Shown: positions 52,285-61,227, counted from the first letter of the stretch. The stretch is DNA of 64,000 bases from CAVVMA01 sp963788205 (GCA_963788205.1 CAWBGG010000007.1:992001-1056000); one strand, 5' to 3'. A program made the numbers and translations. The notes: generated by a model not told the origin, from the letters alone.

Positions 52285-53826
52285 GTGAAACTGCCGGGCG
52301 GAAAAGTCCGCCTCGTTGGCGCGGGCCCCGGCGCGGTAGATTTGCTCACCCTGCGCGGGAGCGACGTGCTGCGTAGCGCCGAGGTTGTGGTCTACGACTA
52401 CCTGGTTAATCCCGATTTGCTTCGCCTCGCGCCGGCCTCGGCCGAGTTGATCTTCGCCGGCAAAAGGGGTGGGTCCGGGCAACGGCTCGATCAGAACGCG
52501 CTCAACCGCCTGCTGATCGAGCGCGCTCGCGCGGGCAAGCGCGTGGTCAGGCTCAAGGGCGGCGACCCGTTTATTTTCGGCCGCGGCGGCGAGGAAGCCT
52601 CTGCGCTGGCCGCCGCTGGAGTCGAGTTCGAAGTGGTGCCGGGCGTCACTTCGGCGATCTCAGTGCCGGCCTTTGCCGGCATCCCGCTGACCCATCGCGA
52701 GCACGGATCGTTCGTCGCGTTTGTCACCGGCCATGAAGATGAGGCCAAAGGAACGCGCGGCACGATCCCATGGGCCGACCTCGCGCGCGCGGCCCGCGAT
52801 CGCGGCACGCTGGTCCTGCTGATGGCGACGGCGCAGATGCGTACGAGCCTGGAGCGACTGATCAGTGCCGGGATGCCCGCCGAAACCCCTGCCGCGGTGA
52901 TTCAATCGGGCACCACCGCCGCACAGAAGACCGTGCTCGCGACGGTCGCGACTTTGGCCGGCGAGGCCGAGCGCGCGGCGATCGGCGCGCCGGCGGTGGT
53001 GGTGGTGGGCGAGTGTGCCGCGCTGCGCGCCGAGCTGGCCTGGTTCGAGAAGCTCCCGCTCTTCGCCCGCAGGATCGTCGTCACGCGCGCGCGGGATAAC
53101 GCGTTGGCATTCGCGCGTGAGCTGCGCACGCTGGGCGCCGAGGTGATCGAGTTTCCGACTATCGAGACGGCGCCGCCCGACAGCTATGAGGCGCTCGACG
53201 AAGCCATCGCGAGGCTCGGCGAATTCGACTGGATAATCTTTACCAGCGCCACGGGAGTCGAGAGTTTTATCGCGCGGCTGCGGACGCTTAACCGCGACAT
53301 CCGGCAATTGGGCAATAACATCTTGCTGGGCGCGATCGGGCCGGCCACCGCGGCCAGGCTTCGCGAGTACGCGCTGACGGTCGCCGTGACGCCGGCTGAA
53401 TATCGCGCCGAGGCGATCGCCGAAGCGATCGGGAACGACCGTATCCGGGGCGCCAGGTTTCTGATCCCGCGAGCCCAGGTCGCGCGTGAGTCGCTGCCGG
53501 AGATCCTTGAACGCCAAGGCGCGCGCAAAGTGACCGTCGCGGCCGCCTACAAGACCGTCAGGCCCGAGGGCAGGCAAGTCGAGCGGATGCGCGAGCTGAT
53601 CGGCGCGGCGCAGATCGATCTTGTAACGTTTACCAGCTCGAGTACCGTGAGCAACTTCTGCGATCTGCTCGGTTCGCTGCCCTGCGCGCTGAAGGCCGCG
53701 ACGATCGGCCCGATTACCGCCGCGACCGCGCGCGCACGCGGCTTCGAGGTGGTGGTCAGCCCGTCTGAGTACACGGTTGGCGCACTGAGCGCAGCGATAG
53801 TGGATTACTTTGCGGCGTTGTCGTAG
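52285..53826 (+). CDS. cobA-hemD: Fused uroporphyrinogen-III C-methyltransferase / uroporphyrinogen-III synthase
   Basis: This 513-residue fusion has residues 5-245 as the SUMT (GAGPGAVDLLTLRGSDVLRSAEVVVYDYLV, GGDPFIFGRGGEEASAL, GIPLTHREHGSFVAFVTGH). From about 255 it is the HemD fold (RIVVTRARDNALAFARELRTLG, IIFTSATGVESF, VTFTSSSTVSNF, TIGPITAATARARGF). HemD cyclises hydroxymethylbilane and CobA diverts part of the product to siroheme or cobalamin. The fusion is known in Clostridia, delta-proteobacteria and relatives. Start is GTG 52285. Confidence 0.95.
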   Translation: MKLPGGKVRLVGAGPGAVDLLTLRGSDVLRSAEVVVYDYLVNPDLLRLAPASAELIFAGKRGGSGQRLDQNALNRLLIERARAGKRVVRLKGGDPFIFGRGGEEASALAAAGVEFEVVPGVTSAISVPAFAGIPLTHREHGSFVAFVTGHEDEAKGTRGTIPWADLARAARDRGTLVLLMATAQMRTSLERLISAGMPAETPAAVIQSGTTAAQKTVLATVATLAGEAERAAIGAPAVVVVGECAALRAELAWFEKLPLFARRIVVTRARDNALAFARELRTLGAEVIEFPTIETAPPDSYEALDEAIARLGEFDWIIFTSATGVESFIARLRTLNRDIRQLGNNILLGAIGPATAARLREYALTVAVTPAEYRAEAIAEAIGNDRIRGARFLIPRAQVARESLPEILERQGARKVTVAAAYKTVRPEGRQVERMRELIGAAQIDLVTFTSSSTVSNFCDLLGSLPCALKAATIGPITAATARARGFEVVVSPSEYTVGALSAAIVDYFAALS

Positions 53827-53866
53827 GAGTACAATTCATTCACCAGGGACGACCGCCCAAGCTCTT

Positions 53867-54844
53867 ATGGCATTTCCGATCACACGGCTTCGCAGGCTCA
53901 GGCGCACCGAGACCCTGCGCCGGATGGTGCGCGAGACGCGGCTTGCGCCCGACGATTTTATCCAGCCGCTGTTCGTCTGCCCCGGGCGCGACGTACGCAA
54001 GCCGATCGAATCGATGCCGGGCGTGGCGCAATTGTCGGTCGATGTCGCAGTGCGCGAGGCGCGCGAAACCTTCGACGCCGGTGTGCCGTCGGTCATCTTG
54101 TTCGGTATCCCCAATCGCAAGGACGCGACCGGCAGCGAGGCGTGGAACGATTCGGGCGTGGTGCAGACCGCGATTGCGGAAATCAAGCAGCGCGTGCCGG
54201 AGCTCGCCGTGATCACCGACGTATGCCTGTGCGAGTACACCGACCATGGCCATTGCGGCGTGATCAAGGGAAACGACGTTGACAACGACGCGACGCTGGA
54301 GTTGCTCGCGCGCGAGGCGGTTTCTCACGCGCGCGCGGGCGCCGATATCGTCGCGCCGTCGGATATGATGGACGGCCGGGTCGGCGCTATCCGCACGGCG
54401 CTGGATGAGAGCGGGCTCGCTCACGTGGCGATCATGGCGTACTCGGCCAAGTTCGCGTCCGCGTTCTACGGTCCCTTTCGGGAGGCGGCTGAATCGGCGC
54501 CCAAGTTCGGCGATCGCCGCTCCTACCAGATGGATCCGCCCAACGGCGACGAGGCGCTGCGCGAGGCCGCGCTCGATTTGGACGAAGGCGCGGACATCGT
54601 GATGGTCAAGCCGGCGCTCGCTTACCTCGACCTGATCTACCGCGTGAAAGAGCGCTTCGGATGTCCGGTGGCGGCTTACAACGTGTCGGGCGAGTACGCG
54701 ATGATTCGCGCGGCCGGAATCAACGGATGGCTCGACGAAGAGCGCGCGACGATCGAGGTGCTGACCGGCATCAAGCGCGCCGGCGCGGATTTGATCCTGA
54801 CCTACTTTGCCAAGGATGTGGCGAAGAAACTGTCCTCCTTCTAG
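53867..54844 (+). CDS. hemB: Delta-aminolevulinic acid dehydratase (porphobilinogen synthase)
   Basis: This 325-residue enzyme condenses two 5-aminolevulinates. It has the Zn-type cysteine cluster in DVCLCEYTDHGHCG and PSDMMDGRVGAIR. The two active-site lysines are in MAYSAKFASAFYGPFREA and VMVKPALAYLD; YNVSGEYAMIRAA is also present. ATG 53867 is chosen over the frame opening in the previous gene because MAFPITRLRRLRRTETLRRMVRE is the family start. Last gene of the tetrapyrrole operon. Confidence 0.96.
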   Translation: MAFPITRLRRLRRTETLRRMVRETRLAPDDFIQPLFVCPGRDVRKPIESMPGVAQLSVDVAVREARETFDAGVPSVILFGIPNRKDATGSEAWNDSGVVQTAIAEIKQRVPELAVITDVCLCEYTDHGHCGVIKGNDVDNDATLELLAREAVSHARAGADIVAPSDMMDGRVGAIRTALDESGLAHVAIMAYSAKFASAFYGPFREAAESAPKFGDRRSYQMDPPNGDEALREAALDLDEGADIVMVKPALAYLDLIYRVKERFGCPVAAYNVSGEYAMIRAAGINGWLDEERATIEVLTGIKRAGADLILTYFAKDVAKKLSSF

Positions 54845-54859
54845 TTCGCTCTTCTCGGC

Positions 54860-55077
54860 GTTCGGCGAGGCCCGAGTCCTGGAGCGCCCGCAGTGGCACG
54901 GTCGAGGCGGTCTCTCTCCGTCTTCAACTCTTGAACGATTTTGTCTCCAATGCGAGTTTTTCGGTTTCGACGCGGGGCATTGCACACAAAAGACATCCGG
55001 CGCTAATAAAAATCGACAGCCTTCGGAGGAGGTCAACAATGGACAAATCGAATGCGGTTCGCAGGCCGCGGGGTTGA
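54860..55077. repeat. Dispersed repeat, copy A, with truncated 12-codon ORF
   Basis: Positions 54996-55071 match 57508-57583 closely. Both contain TCCGGCGCTAATAAAAA, then a near-consensus ribosome-binding site GGAGGAGG and ATG GAC AAA TCG. Here the frame from ATG 55039 ends after 12 codons (MDKSNAVRRPRG, stop 55075-55077). Upstream, 54860-54950 resembles a decayed copy of the 3'-part of the small basic-protein gene at 57064-57294 (shared TTCGGCGAGGC and TTTTCAACTC-type stretches). So a longer module, not just the core, is duplicated on both sides of the island. Confidence 0.65.
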
Positions 55078-55165
55078 CGGGCTGGCGCATCGCGGCGAAC
55101 GGCGTGAATCGCGCTAAAGCTGCCTTGATTTCTGCGCAATACGCCGCCAGCAGAGGGAAGTCACC

Positions 55166-55849
55166 GTGAACCCTATAGACAAAGACATCGCCCGATTTTC
55201 CGACATATTGCAATATAACATGACGGAAAAGAGGCGCTCGGGAAAACTGGGGTCCTTATCTCAACTACCAACCGATTTAACTGCAGAACTTCGCGATGGT
55301 GGGCTCTATGTTCTATTCGAACCCGAGGACGAACCGAGACCAAGTTATGTCGGTGAGGCAGAGTGCCTCGGCGATCGGTTGTGGGATCACGAAGTATTGC
55401 CACGATCGGCCTCGAAGAACTTCTACATCGCCCACGCATACGCACACAAAATTCACGCAAGCAACGAATTGCTGCTCTTTTCAATCTCGTGGCATGAAGT
55501 CTCGAAGCACACGAACGACACCAAGCAGCAGATCGGCAAGTTAAAGAGTGAAGTGAACGATTGGCTCAAGCGATGGTCGTTCACATGGGTACCAACCCAA
55601 AAGACTGCGGCTCGCTTCTGCTTTGAGGCCAATGCTATAGCTCTTTTGTCGAGAGCGCCACGCAGGCGTTCGGGGTGGCTTGGGCACTCGTTAGAAGAGT
55701 GTCGTTGCCAGGAGCTACTCAAACCAGGATCCGGAAGATTCAAAAGCGTGAACAAGATCCTCAGGGCGGGTTTATGGAACGTCGAACACGTCGAGTTGGA
55801 GCCAACACATCGATGGCTTGAGGAGTTTGAAGAGTTCGTCAGGAGATAG
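55166..55849 (+). CDS. GIY-YIG-like protein, possible nuclease
   Basis: This 227-residue protein has a GIY-YIG-like layout: GGLYVLFEP, then PSYVGEAECLGDRLWDHE (the second motif YVG and the Arg-His helix), and a later Glu-containing helix FCFEANAIALLSRAPRR. GIY-YIG enzymes cut or nick DNA in repair, restriction and homing. The remaining residues, KLKSEVNDWLKRW onward, are not recognised. Start is GTG 55166. Composition is markedly less GC-rich than the flanking hemB, and it lies between two repeat copies, both signs of transfer. A restriction, defence or mobile-element role is possible but unproven. Confidence 0.55.
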   Translation: MNPIDKDIARFSDILQYNMTEKRRSGKLGSLSQLPTDLTAELRDGGLYVLFEPEDEPRPSYVGEAECLGDRLWDHEVLPRSASKNFYIAHAYAHKIHASNELLLFSISWHEVSKHTNDTKQQIGKLKSEVNDWLKRWSFTWVPTQKTAARFCFEANAIALLSRAPRRRSGWLGHSLEECRCQELLKPGSGRFKSVNKILRAGLWNVEHVELEPTHRWLEEFEEFVRR

Positions 55850-56269
55850 TGCCCAGATTGAGTTTGTAAATCGCTGGTGACCCGTGGTTGAAATAGGGAA
55901 AGCCGGCTGAGTTCTTCAAGCGTAGCGGGCCGAGATGGACACTCCGGTCGCGCGGCGGAGAAATGAGAGTGTCCATGTCAAGCGAGAGTGGACGCTATGC
56001 CATCAGCGGGGCTGAGCACAGAGCGAGGGTGGCGCGGCCTGCTGGTCCCCAAAAGAAGAGTTGGTTCTTCGGCGCGGCCTGATCGCCGCTTTATGCCTGT
56101 GCATCCGTTTGGCCGCGCCGACGTTGGCGGCAGGACAGTGAATCGGCATTGAGAAAGATCTCGACAGATATCGAGTGGCGGAGGCTTTCGGGGCGGGCGC
56201 GTCGGCGCGTTCCGCGCGCCAAGCAGATAAGGCCGTGGCGCGCGAGCGATGGCGACGCCATGATGGAGT
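55850..56269. other. Non-coding stretch with a perfect inverted repeat
   Basis: About 420 bases without a supported gene. At 55935-55944 (ATGGACACTC) and 55967-55976 (GAGTGTCCAT) is a perfect 10-base inverted repeat with a 22-base loop and no T-run. It may be a weak terminator for the GIY-YIG-like gene or a terminal repeat of a vanished insertion sequence. A 90-codon plus-strand frame at 56149-56421 overlaps the next gene antisense and is not supported. Confidence 0.4.
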
Positions 56270-56959
56270 CTATCTTGCTACGCGCGAGAGCTCGGTGCGG
56301 AAAGCCCCGACTTGCCATGGGGCGTTATTCGTGCAGCCGAGCGACGCATTGTCGCTGCAGCGACACAGCAGCTCACCCTGAAGCGCGAGTGTCTGCCCGG
56401 TGTCTGACAAAGTGCAATTGATATCGTAAGTTTCCTCCACATCGAAATGTTCTCCCCCGACTACATCGGTACAAGTGGCGACGATACGGAGCCTCACGGC
56501 GTGGTCGTTCGGAACCGATACGATTTCAGCCGAGTTGCTGTGAAAGCCTAGAATACCGTACTGTTCGTCCCGAGCGCGGTCGGTCTCCTCATCATCTGAG
56601 GATACAAGCTCCAAACTATCGTTTTGGCCTCGGCGAAAGCAAAGGCTGACTGTTTCGGCATACCATTCTGCGCCGCCGGGACCACCAAGCCGGCGCCAAG
56701 AGTGTATCTGGTCAATGGTACCTTTCCAACAACCCTCGAATTGTCCGGAAATTTGAGCGGCGAGGTTCGGAATTTGCAATGAATGGTGTTGGCCTGAAAG
56801 ATCCGTTGTGCCTGAGGATGTGGCAGAACCTTCGATGCCCGCTCGTCTTGTCACGGTAAGGACAAAAGAAGGCGGCACGCCCGATCTGATGATGAGCTCG
56901 GCGGTCGCAAACCCAGCCACAAACAAGCTGATGAGTACCGCAGCGCGACCGGGTTTCAT
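56270..56959 (-). CDS. Secreted or membrane-anchored hypothetical protein
   Basis: This 229-residue protein has an N-terminal signal/anchor (RAAVLISLFVAGFATAELII) followed by a beta-rich domain with seven or more cysteines (GCWKG, SLCFRRG, ATCTDVV, INCTLSD, LLCRCSD, GCTNN), probably disulfide-bonded in the periplasm. I do not recognise the family. It lies within the repeat-bracketed island and has the same lower GC and mixed codon use as the GIY-YIG-like gene. Confidence 0.6.
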   Translation of the reverse strand: MKPGRAAVLISLFVAGFATAELIIRSGVPPSFVLTVTRRAGIEGSATSSGTTDLSGQHHSLQIPNLAAQISGQFEGCWKGTIDQIHSWRRLGGPGGAEWYAETVSLCFRRGQNDSLELVSSDDEETDRARDEQYGILGFHSNSAEIVSVPNDHAVRLRIVATCTDVVGGEHFDVEETYDINCTLSDTGQTLALQGELLCRCSDNASLGCTNNAPWQVGAFRTELSRVAR

Positions 56960-57063
56960 GCCCTCTTCCGCTCGCCAAATCTAATCGGGGATTTCCACTT
57001 TTGAACCTGAACAGTTCGGCTTAAGGCCGCAGCGGACAGGTGGCCATCTCCGATGGTATTCCT

Positions 57064-57294
57064 TTACGAGCCCTTTTTTCTGCGCGCGGCCCAGCGCCGT
57101 TTCATCGCTAAGGACAAGCGCCTTCGGCCCTCCGGGGTGATGCCGCCGCGCCGCTTTCTTTTGGCCGGCTCCTGAGCGGGGCGCCCTGCCCTCTCCTGGG
57201 TCTTCGGCGAGGCGGATTCTTCGAGCGCGGCAATCGCGCGGGCGAGCCGTACCCGTTCCGTTTTCAACTCCTCCACGATTCTGTCCAGGTCCAA
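57064..57294 (-). CDS. Small basic protein with conserved C-terminal RRW motif
   Basis: This 76-residue protein has an N-terminal coiled-coil-like helix (MDLDRIVEELKTERVRLARA) and a basic, Pro/Gly-hinged C-terminus (KRKRRGGITPEGRRRLSLAM, KRRWAARRKKGS). That ending resembles small nucleic-acid-binding proteins found in many copies in soil bacteria. A decayed relative of its coding sequence is visible at 54860-54950, beside the other repeat copy. Role is unknown; DNA or RNA binding is inferred from charge. Confidence 0.6.
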   Translation of the reverse strand: MDLDRIVEELKTERVRLARAIAALEESASPKTQERAGRPAQEPAKRKRRGGITPEGRRRLSLAMKRRWAARRKKGS

Positions 57295-57507
57295 GGGTTC
57301 GCTCGTTTTACCCGGCGGCCTCGCGTGGCCAGCAGCGTTTCAAACATGCGCGGATCGGCTGGCCAAAACAATGGCTCCCGCTGAATCGGCGGGTTCGAGC
57401 AACTGGCTTGGACTCGAAACCGGCCCGGCCTTCAGGTTTGCAAAGGGCGTAGATGTCTGCGATGCGAGGTTTGTTGAACGGTGCGGGGTCATTGCGCGCA
57501 AATGAGT

Positions 57508-57743
57508 TCCGGCGCTAATAAAAAATTTCAGACTTCGGAGGAGGTCAACAATGGACAAATCGAGTGCGGTTCGCAGGCCGCGGGTCGAATTCCTTCGCGT
57601 ATCAGACGAGGATGGCGGTCTCCCAGCTGTCCGATGGCGGCCTCTGGGTCTGGTCGCCATCCGTCTTGACCCGCGATTGAAAGATCAAGTCAAAACGACG
57701 GGCAAGCCGACGCATCTTGCCTCGCCCAACATGAAGTTGTCCG
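57508..57743 (+). repeat. Dispersed repeat, copy B, with longer reading frame
   Basis: The core 57508-57583 matches copy A. Here ATG 57551, with GGAGGAGG ahead, opens a frame reading MDKSSAVRRPRVEFLRVSDE, then DGGLPAVRWRPLGLVAIRLD. It runs on to 57805, over the end of the amidohydrolase gene. Only its first 60 residues are outside that gene, so it is probably a truncated coding sequence. The same sequence is also open on the minus strand, so which strand was coding is uncertain, but the ribosome-binding site favours plus. The element marks the right boundary of the island. Confidence 0.55.
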
Positions 57744-58895
57744 CTACAGTCCCATCAGCTCCGCGAAGTTGCAGGAGTAGAAGCGGTCCTTGGCTTCGGC
57801 GCTGACTGTGGCGGTCGAGGCTTCGAAGCGCTTGAGCGGGTTGCGTCCGCCCTCGATATGCGGATAATCGGACGAGAACATGCAAAGCTCGTCGCCGGCG
57901 TGCTCGATAATCCATCCGGCGGGTTCATGCGGGAACGGCGTGAACTTGACCTGACGGCGAATGTACTCGGAGGCCCGCAGCGGCGTCTTCAGCGCCGGCT
58001 CGGTCCTGACGAAAGTTTCCTGCGCGATATCGAGCCGCTTGAGCCACGGCACGATCCACATCGCGCCCTGCTCGATACATCCGGCGCGCAAACGCGGGAA
58101 CTTCTCGAAGATTCCGTCCAGCGCCATCGCGGACAGAAAACTCTCCGGCCCGTAATGGATCGTCATGAAATCCTTGGAGCGAATGTTCTCGCCGCCGCCG
58201 AGAAAGTCGGTCACCGGGCGTCCGTTCTTGTGGAACGTCAGTGGCATACCGAGGCCGCTGCCGCCGACGTGCAGCATGAAGGGCATCCTGGCGTCCTGCA
58301 GGCGCGCCCACACGCCATCGTAGTCGGGATGGGTCGGTGACTTTTTCAGCGGTGGGGCCGACGGGATGTGCACCGCGGCGCACCCGAACTTGACCGCCTC
58401 ATCGATCGCCTTCTCGGCCAGTTCCGGGACCTCCAGCGGCAGGAAACCCACGCCGAGCAGCCGCTTGTCGCGCGAACAGAAGTCCGCGATCGCCCGGTTA
58501 TGCGCGCGCGCGCCGCCGTAGACGACGTCCATGTCGATCTTGTCGCGCCGAAAGATACCGAAGAACTGCGACATCGCGAAGGTCGTGAACACCAGTTGGC
58601 GCTCGAAGCCCAGCAAGTCGAGCGCGCGGCTGCGCTCGGCGGGATCGAACGCGCCCAGCGCTTCCCATCCCTTGGTCGTCATCAGGTTGGCTTCGAGCTG
58701 GGCCGCGGATTGGGGATTGAGCTGCCGGTCGGCGGCGTGGGCGACAGCTCGATCGGCGAGCCGGCCGGCGGTGCCGAGATCGAGCGGCGCCAGCCGCTCA
58801 CGCATCTCAGGGTCGGCATACGAGACCAGCCAATCGCGGGTCTCCATCAGATGGCTGTCGGCGTCGTAATACGTCCGGCCTTCGGCGTACGGCAT
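57744..58895 (-). CDS. Amidohydrolase-2 (ACMSD-like) family protein
   Basis: This 383-residue TIM-barrel metal-dependent hydrolase or decarboxylase starts with YYDADSHLMETRDWL (DxH metal motif). It continues LVFTTFAMSQFFGIF, FGCAAVHIPSAPP, MPFMLHVGGSGLG (metal His) and ends CMFSSDYPHIEGGRNP, with the Asp that closes the site. Members hydrolyse or decarboxylate aromatic and cyclic acids; the substrate here is unknown. The C-terminus (DRFYSCNFAELMGL) is typical. Gap to DedA upstream is 21 bases; both could be one transcript. Confidence 0.88.
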   Translation of the reverse strand: MPYAEGRTYYDADSHLMETRDWLVSYADPEMRERLAPLDLGTAGRLADRAVAHAADRQLNPQSAAQLEANLMTTKGWEALGAFDPAERSRALDLLGFERQLVFTTFAMSQFFGIFRRDKIDMDVVYGGARAHNRAIADFCSRDKRLLGVGFLPLEVPELAEKAIDEAVKFGCAAVHIPSAPPLKKSPTHPDYDGVWARLQDARMPFMLHVGGSGLGMPLTFHKNGRPVTDFLGGGENIRSKDFMTIHYGPESFLSAMALDGIFEKFPRLRAGCIEQGAMWIVPWLKRLDIAQETFVRTEPALKTPLRASEYIRRQVKFTPFPHEPAGWIIEHAGDELCMFSSDYPHIEGGRNPLKRFEASTATVSAEAKDRFYSCNFAELMGL

Positions 58896-58916
58896 TGGGC
58901 ACCTCCGAGCGGTGAT

Positions 58917-59567
58917 TCAGGCGCGGCGGCGCTGCTCGGCGTCGCTGCGCGCCGCGCTGATTCCCTGTATGCGATTGTAGAGCAGTGCTGCTGCTGCGGC
59001 GACCATGATCACCGCGATCACGTCGTCAAAACGATGGAAGTAGGGACCGAGCGCGTTCCAGTGCTGCCCGAGCTTCATCCCGGCCCAGGCCAGCAACAGG
59101 CACCACAGATATGAGCCGGCCAGCGTGTAGATCGTGAACGGCAGCAGCCTCATCCGCCCGATGCCGGCCGGGAACGCTATAAAAGTGCGGACCACCGGCA
59201 GCAGGCGGCTGATGAACACCGCGTGCGGACCCCATCGCGCGAAGAACCGGTCGGCAATTTCCAGCTCGTGCGGCGCGATCAGCACCCAGCGGCCGTAGCG
59301 CTCCAGGAACCATCGCCCGCCGCTCGCACCGACATAGTACGCGACATACGAGCCGAGCAGGCATCCGAGCGCGCCCGCGATCGCGACGATCTGCAAGTCG
59401 AAGCGGCCCGTCGACACCAGATAGCCCGAGAACGGCATGATCACTTCGGACGGCAGCGGGATGCACGCGCTCTCCAGCCCCATCATCAGGATCACGCCGC
59501 CATATCCGAGCGTTGCGATGACGCCGATGATCAGGCCCGAGAGCGCCGTCAAAAGCTTGTCAGCCAT
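58917..59567 (-). CDS. DedA family membrane protein
   Basis: This 216-residue membrane protein of the DedA/VTT superfamily has the hallmark ESACIPLPSEVIMPFSGYLV and YYVGASGGRWFLERYGRW, then FISRLLPVVRTFIAFPAGIGRM. The family acts in undecaprenyl-phosphate or phospholipid flipping and membrane potential. ATG 59567 is chosen because the longer frame is not conserved. Undecaprenyl recycling would serve the polyprenyl-using glycosylation locus, but the two are far apart, so no link is claimed. Confidence 0.92.
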   Translation of the reverse strand: MADKLLTALSGLIIGVIATLGYGGVILMMGLESACIPLPSEVIMPFSGYLVSTGRFDLQIVAIAGALGCLLGSYVAYYVGASGGRWFLERYGRWVLIAPHELEIADRFFARWGPHAVFISRLLPVVRTFIAFPAGIGRMRLLPFTIYTLAGSYLWCLLLAWAGMKLGQHWNALGPYFHRFDDVIAVIMVAAAAALLYNRIQGISAARSDAEQRRRA

Positions 59568-59833
59568 CGTGGAGATCCGCCTCGAAAATCGGCCCGCCGC
59601 GCAAACTAGAGTGAATGGCCGGGCCGCTCCGGCCCACAGAGTGGCACGGGGGCCGCGAAGATGCGAGAGCACGGCCGCGCCGCAGAGATTTAACTTTGCG
59701 CATTTAACCTCACGCCTCTTGGCGCGGCGCCTCAGGTCGGATATTATAACTGCATATATGTTGATTTACGGGGCTCTTGGCTGGAGTGGACCTTAGCCTC
59801 GCGGATGCACGCGAGCAAAGGTGAGTAAAGATC

Positions 59834-61165
59834 ATGGCAAGCAGCACGCTCACGATAACCGACAACCGCACCGGCAAGCACTACGAAGTCCCGATCGAAG
59901 AGGGCAACGTAATCCGTGCGGTCAAACTCCGCGACATCAAGACCGGGCCCGACGACTTCGGCCTGATGTCATACGATCCGGCCTTTACCAACACGGCCTC
60001 GTGCAAGAGCAAGGTCAGCTTCATCGACGGCGACAAGGGGATCCTGCGCTATCGCGGCTACCCGATCGAGGAGCTGGCGGAGAAAAGCACTTACCTGGAG
60101 ACCGCATACCTGATCGTCAAGGGCGAGCTGCCCGACATGAAGCACTTCCGCGTCTGGGAGCACAACGTCAAGATCCACACGATGGTCCATGAGAACATCA
60201 AGAAGTTCATGGAGGGCTTCCGCTACGACGCCCATCCGATGGGGATGCTGATCTCCACTATCGCGGCGCTTTCGACTTTCTATCCCGAAGCGTCGGATAT
60301 CAACGATCTCGAGTCGCGCCGGCTGCAGACCCGCAGGCTAGTCGGCAAGCTGCCGACGCTCGCAGCCTTCGCCTATCGCCATACGCGCGGGTTGCCCTAC
60401 GTCTATCCCGACAACGAGCTGAGCTACACGGGCAACCTGCTCTCGATGCTCTTCAAGATGACGGAGCTGCGGTACAAGGCCAACGCGGTGCTGGAGCGCG
60501 CGCTCGACCTGCTGTTTATCCTGCATGCGGACCATGAGCAGAACTGCTCGGCCAATGCGATGCGCTCGGTCGGCAGCTCGCAGGTCGATCCGTATTCGGC
60601 GACCGCGGCTGCGGCTGCGGCGCTCTACGGGCCGCTTCATGGTGGTGCGAACGAGCAGGCGATCCGGATGCTGATGGAGATCGGGTCGGTCCAGAACGTC
60701 CCGTCGTTCATCCGGAAGGTCAAGGAGGGCGAGCGCCGGCTGATGGGCTTCGGCCATCGCATCTACAAGAACTACGACCCGCGCGCGAAGATCGTGAAAC
60801 AGCTCGCGTACCAGGTCTTCGAGGTGACCGGCCGCAACCCGCTGATCGATATCGCGCTGGAAGTGGAACGAATCGCGTTGGCGGACGAGTACTTTATCTC
60901 GCACAAGCTCTATCCGAACGTCGATTTCTACACCGGTATCATCTACCAGGCGATGGGCTTTCCGATGACGATGTTCCCGGTGCTGTTCGCGATTCCGAGG
61001 ACCTCGGGCTGGATGGCGCAGTGGGCCGAGATGGTGCGCGACTCCGAGCAGAAGATCGCGCGCCCGCGTCAGGTCTATATCGGCGAGCCCGAGCGTCACT
61101 GGGTGATCATCGACAAGCGCCAGGAGCCCACGATGCGCGAAGACCAGGTCAGCGCAGTAATCTAG
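59834..61165 (+). CDS. gltA: Citrate synthase
   Basis: This 443-residue citrate synthase has catalytic residues in LLFILHADHEQNCS (His), YGPLHGGANEQA (His) and KLYPNVDFYTG (Asp). Other marks are DGDKGILRYRGYPIEELAEKS and FGHRIYKNYDPRAK. It feeds acetyl-CoA into the TCA cycle. AAAGGTGAG lies ahead of ATG 59834. The AT-rich TATTATAACTGCATATATG at 59742-59760 is a likely promoter region. Adjacent genes are not TCA-cycle related. Confidence 0.97.
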   Translation: MASSTLTITDNRTGKHYEVPIEEGNVIRAVKLRDIKTGPDDFGLMSYDPAFTNTASCKSKVSFIDGDKGILRYRGYPIEELAEKSTYLETAYLIVKGELPDMKHFRVWEHNVKIHTMVHENIKKFMEGFRYDAHPMGMLISTIAALSTFYPEASDINDLESRRLQTRRLVGKLPTLAAFAYRHTRGLPYVYPDNELSYTGNLLSMLFKMTELRYKANAVLERALDLLFILHADHEQNCSANAMRSVGSSQVDPYSATAAAAAALYGPLHGGANEQAIRMLMEIGSVQNVPSFIRKVKEGERRLMGFGHRIYKNYDPRAKIVKQLAYQVFEVTGRNPLIDIALEVERIALADEYFISHKLYPNVDFYTGIIYQAMGFPMTMFPVLFAIPRTSGWMAQWAEMVRDSEQKIARPRQVYIGEPERHWVIIDKRQEPTMREDQVSAVI

Positions 61166-61227
61166 GTTCCTCAATAGGAGTGTGGTAGAAGCCCACAAGA
61201 ACTGACTCTCTGCCTGAGGAACAGTAG

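Noticed and set aside
56149..56421. 90-codon plus-strand ORF
   Set aside because: Overlaps the end of the secreted-protein gene antisense and is Arg/Cys-rich without a ribosome-binding site.
57340..57660. Minus-strand ORF across repeat copy B sharing a peptide with one across copy A
   Set aside because: The shared peptide follows from DNA similarity of the repeat; the plus strand has the GGAGGAGG-ATG signal, so the minus frame is not favoured.
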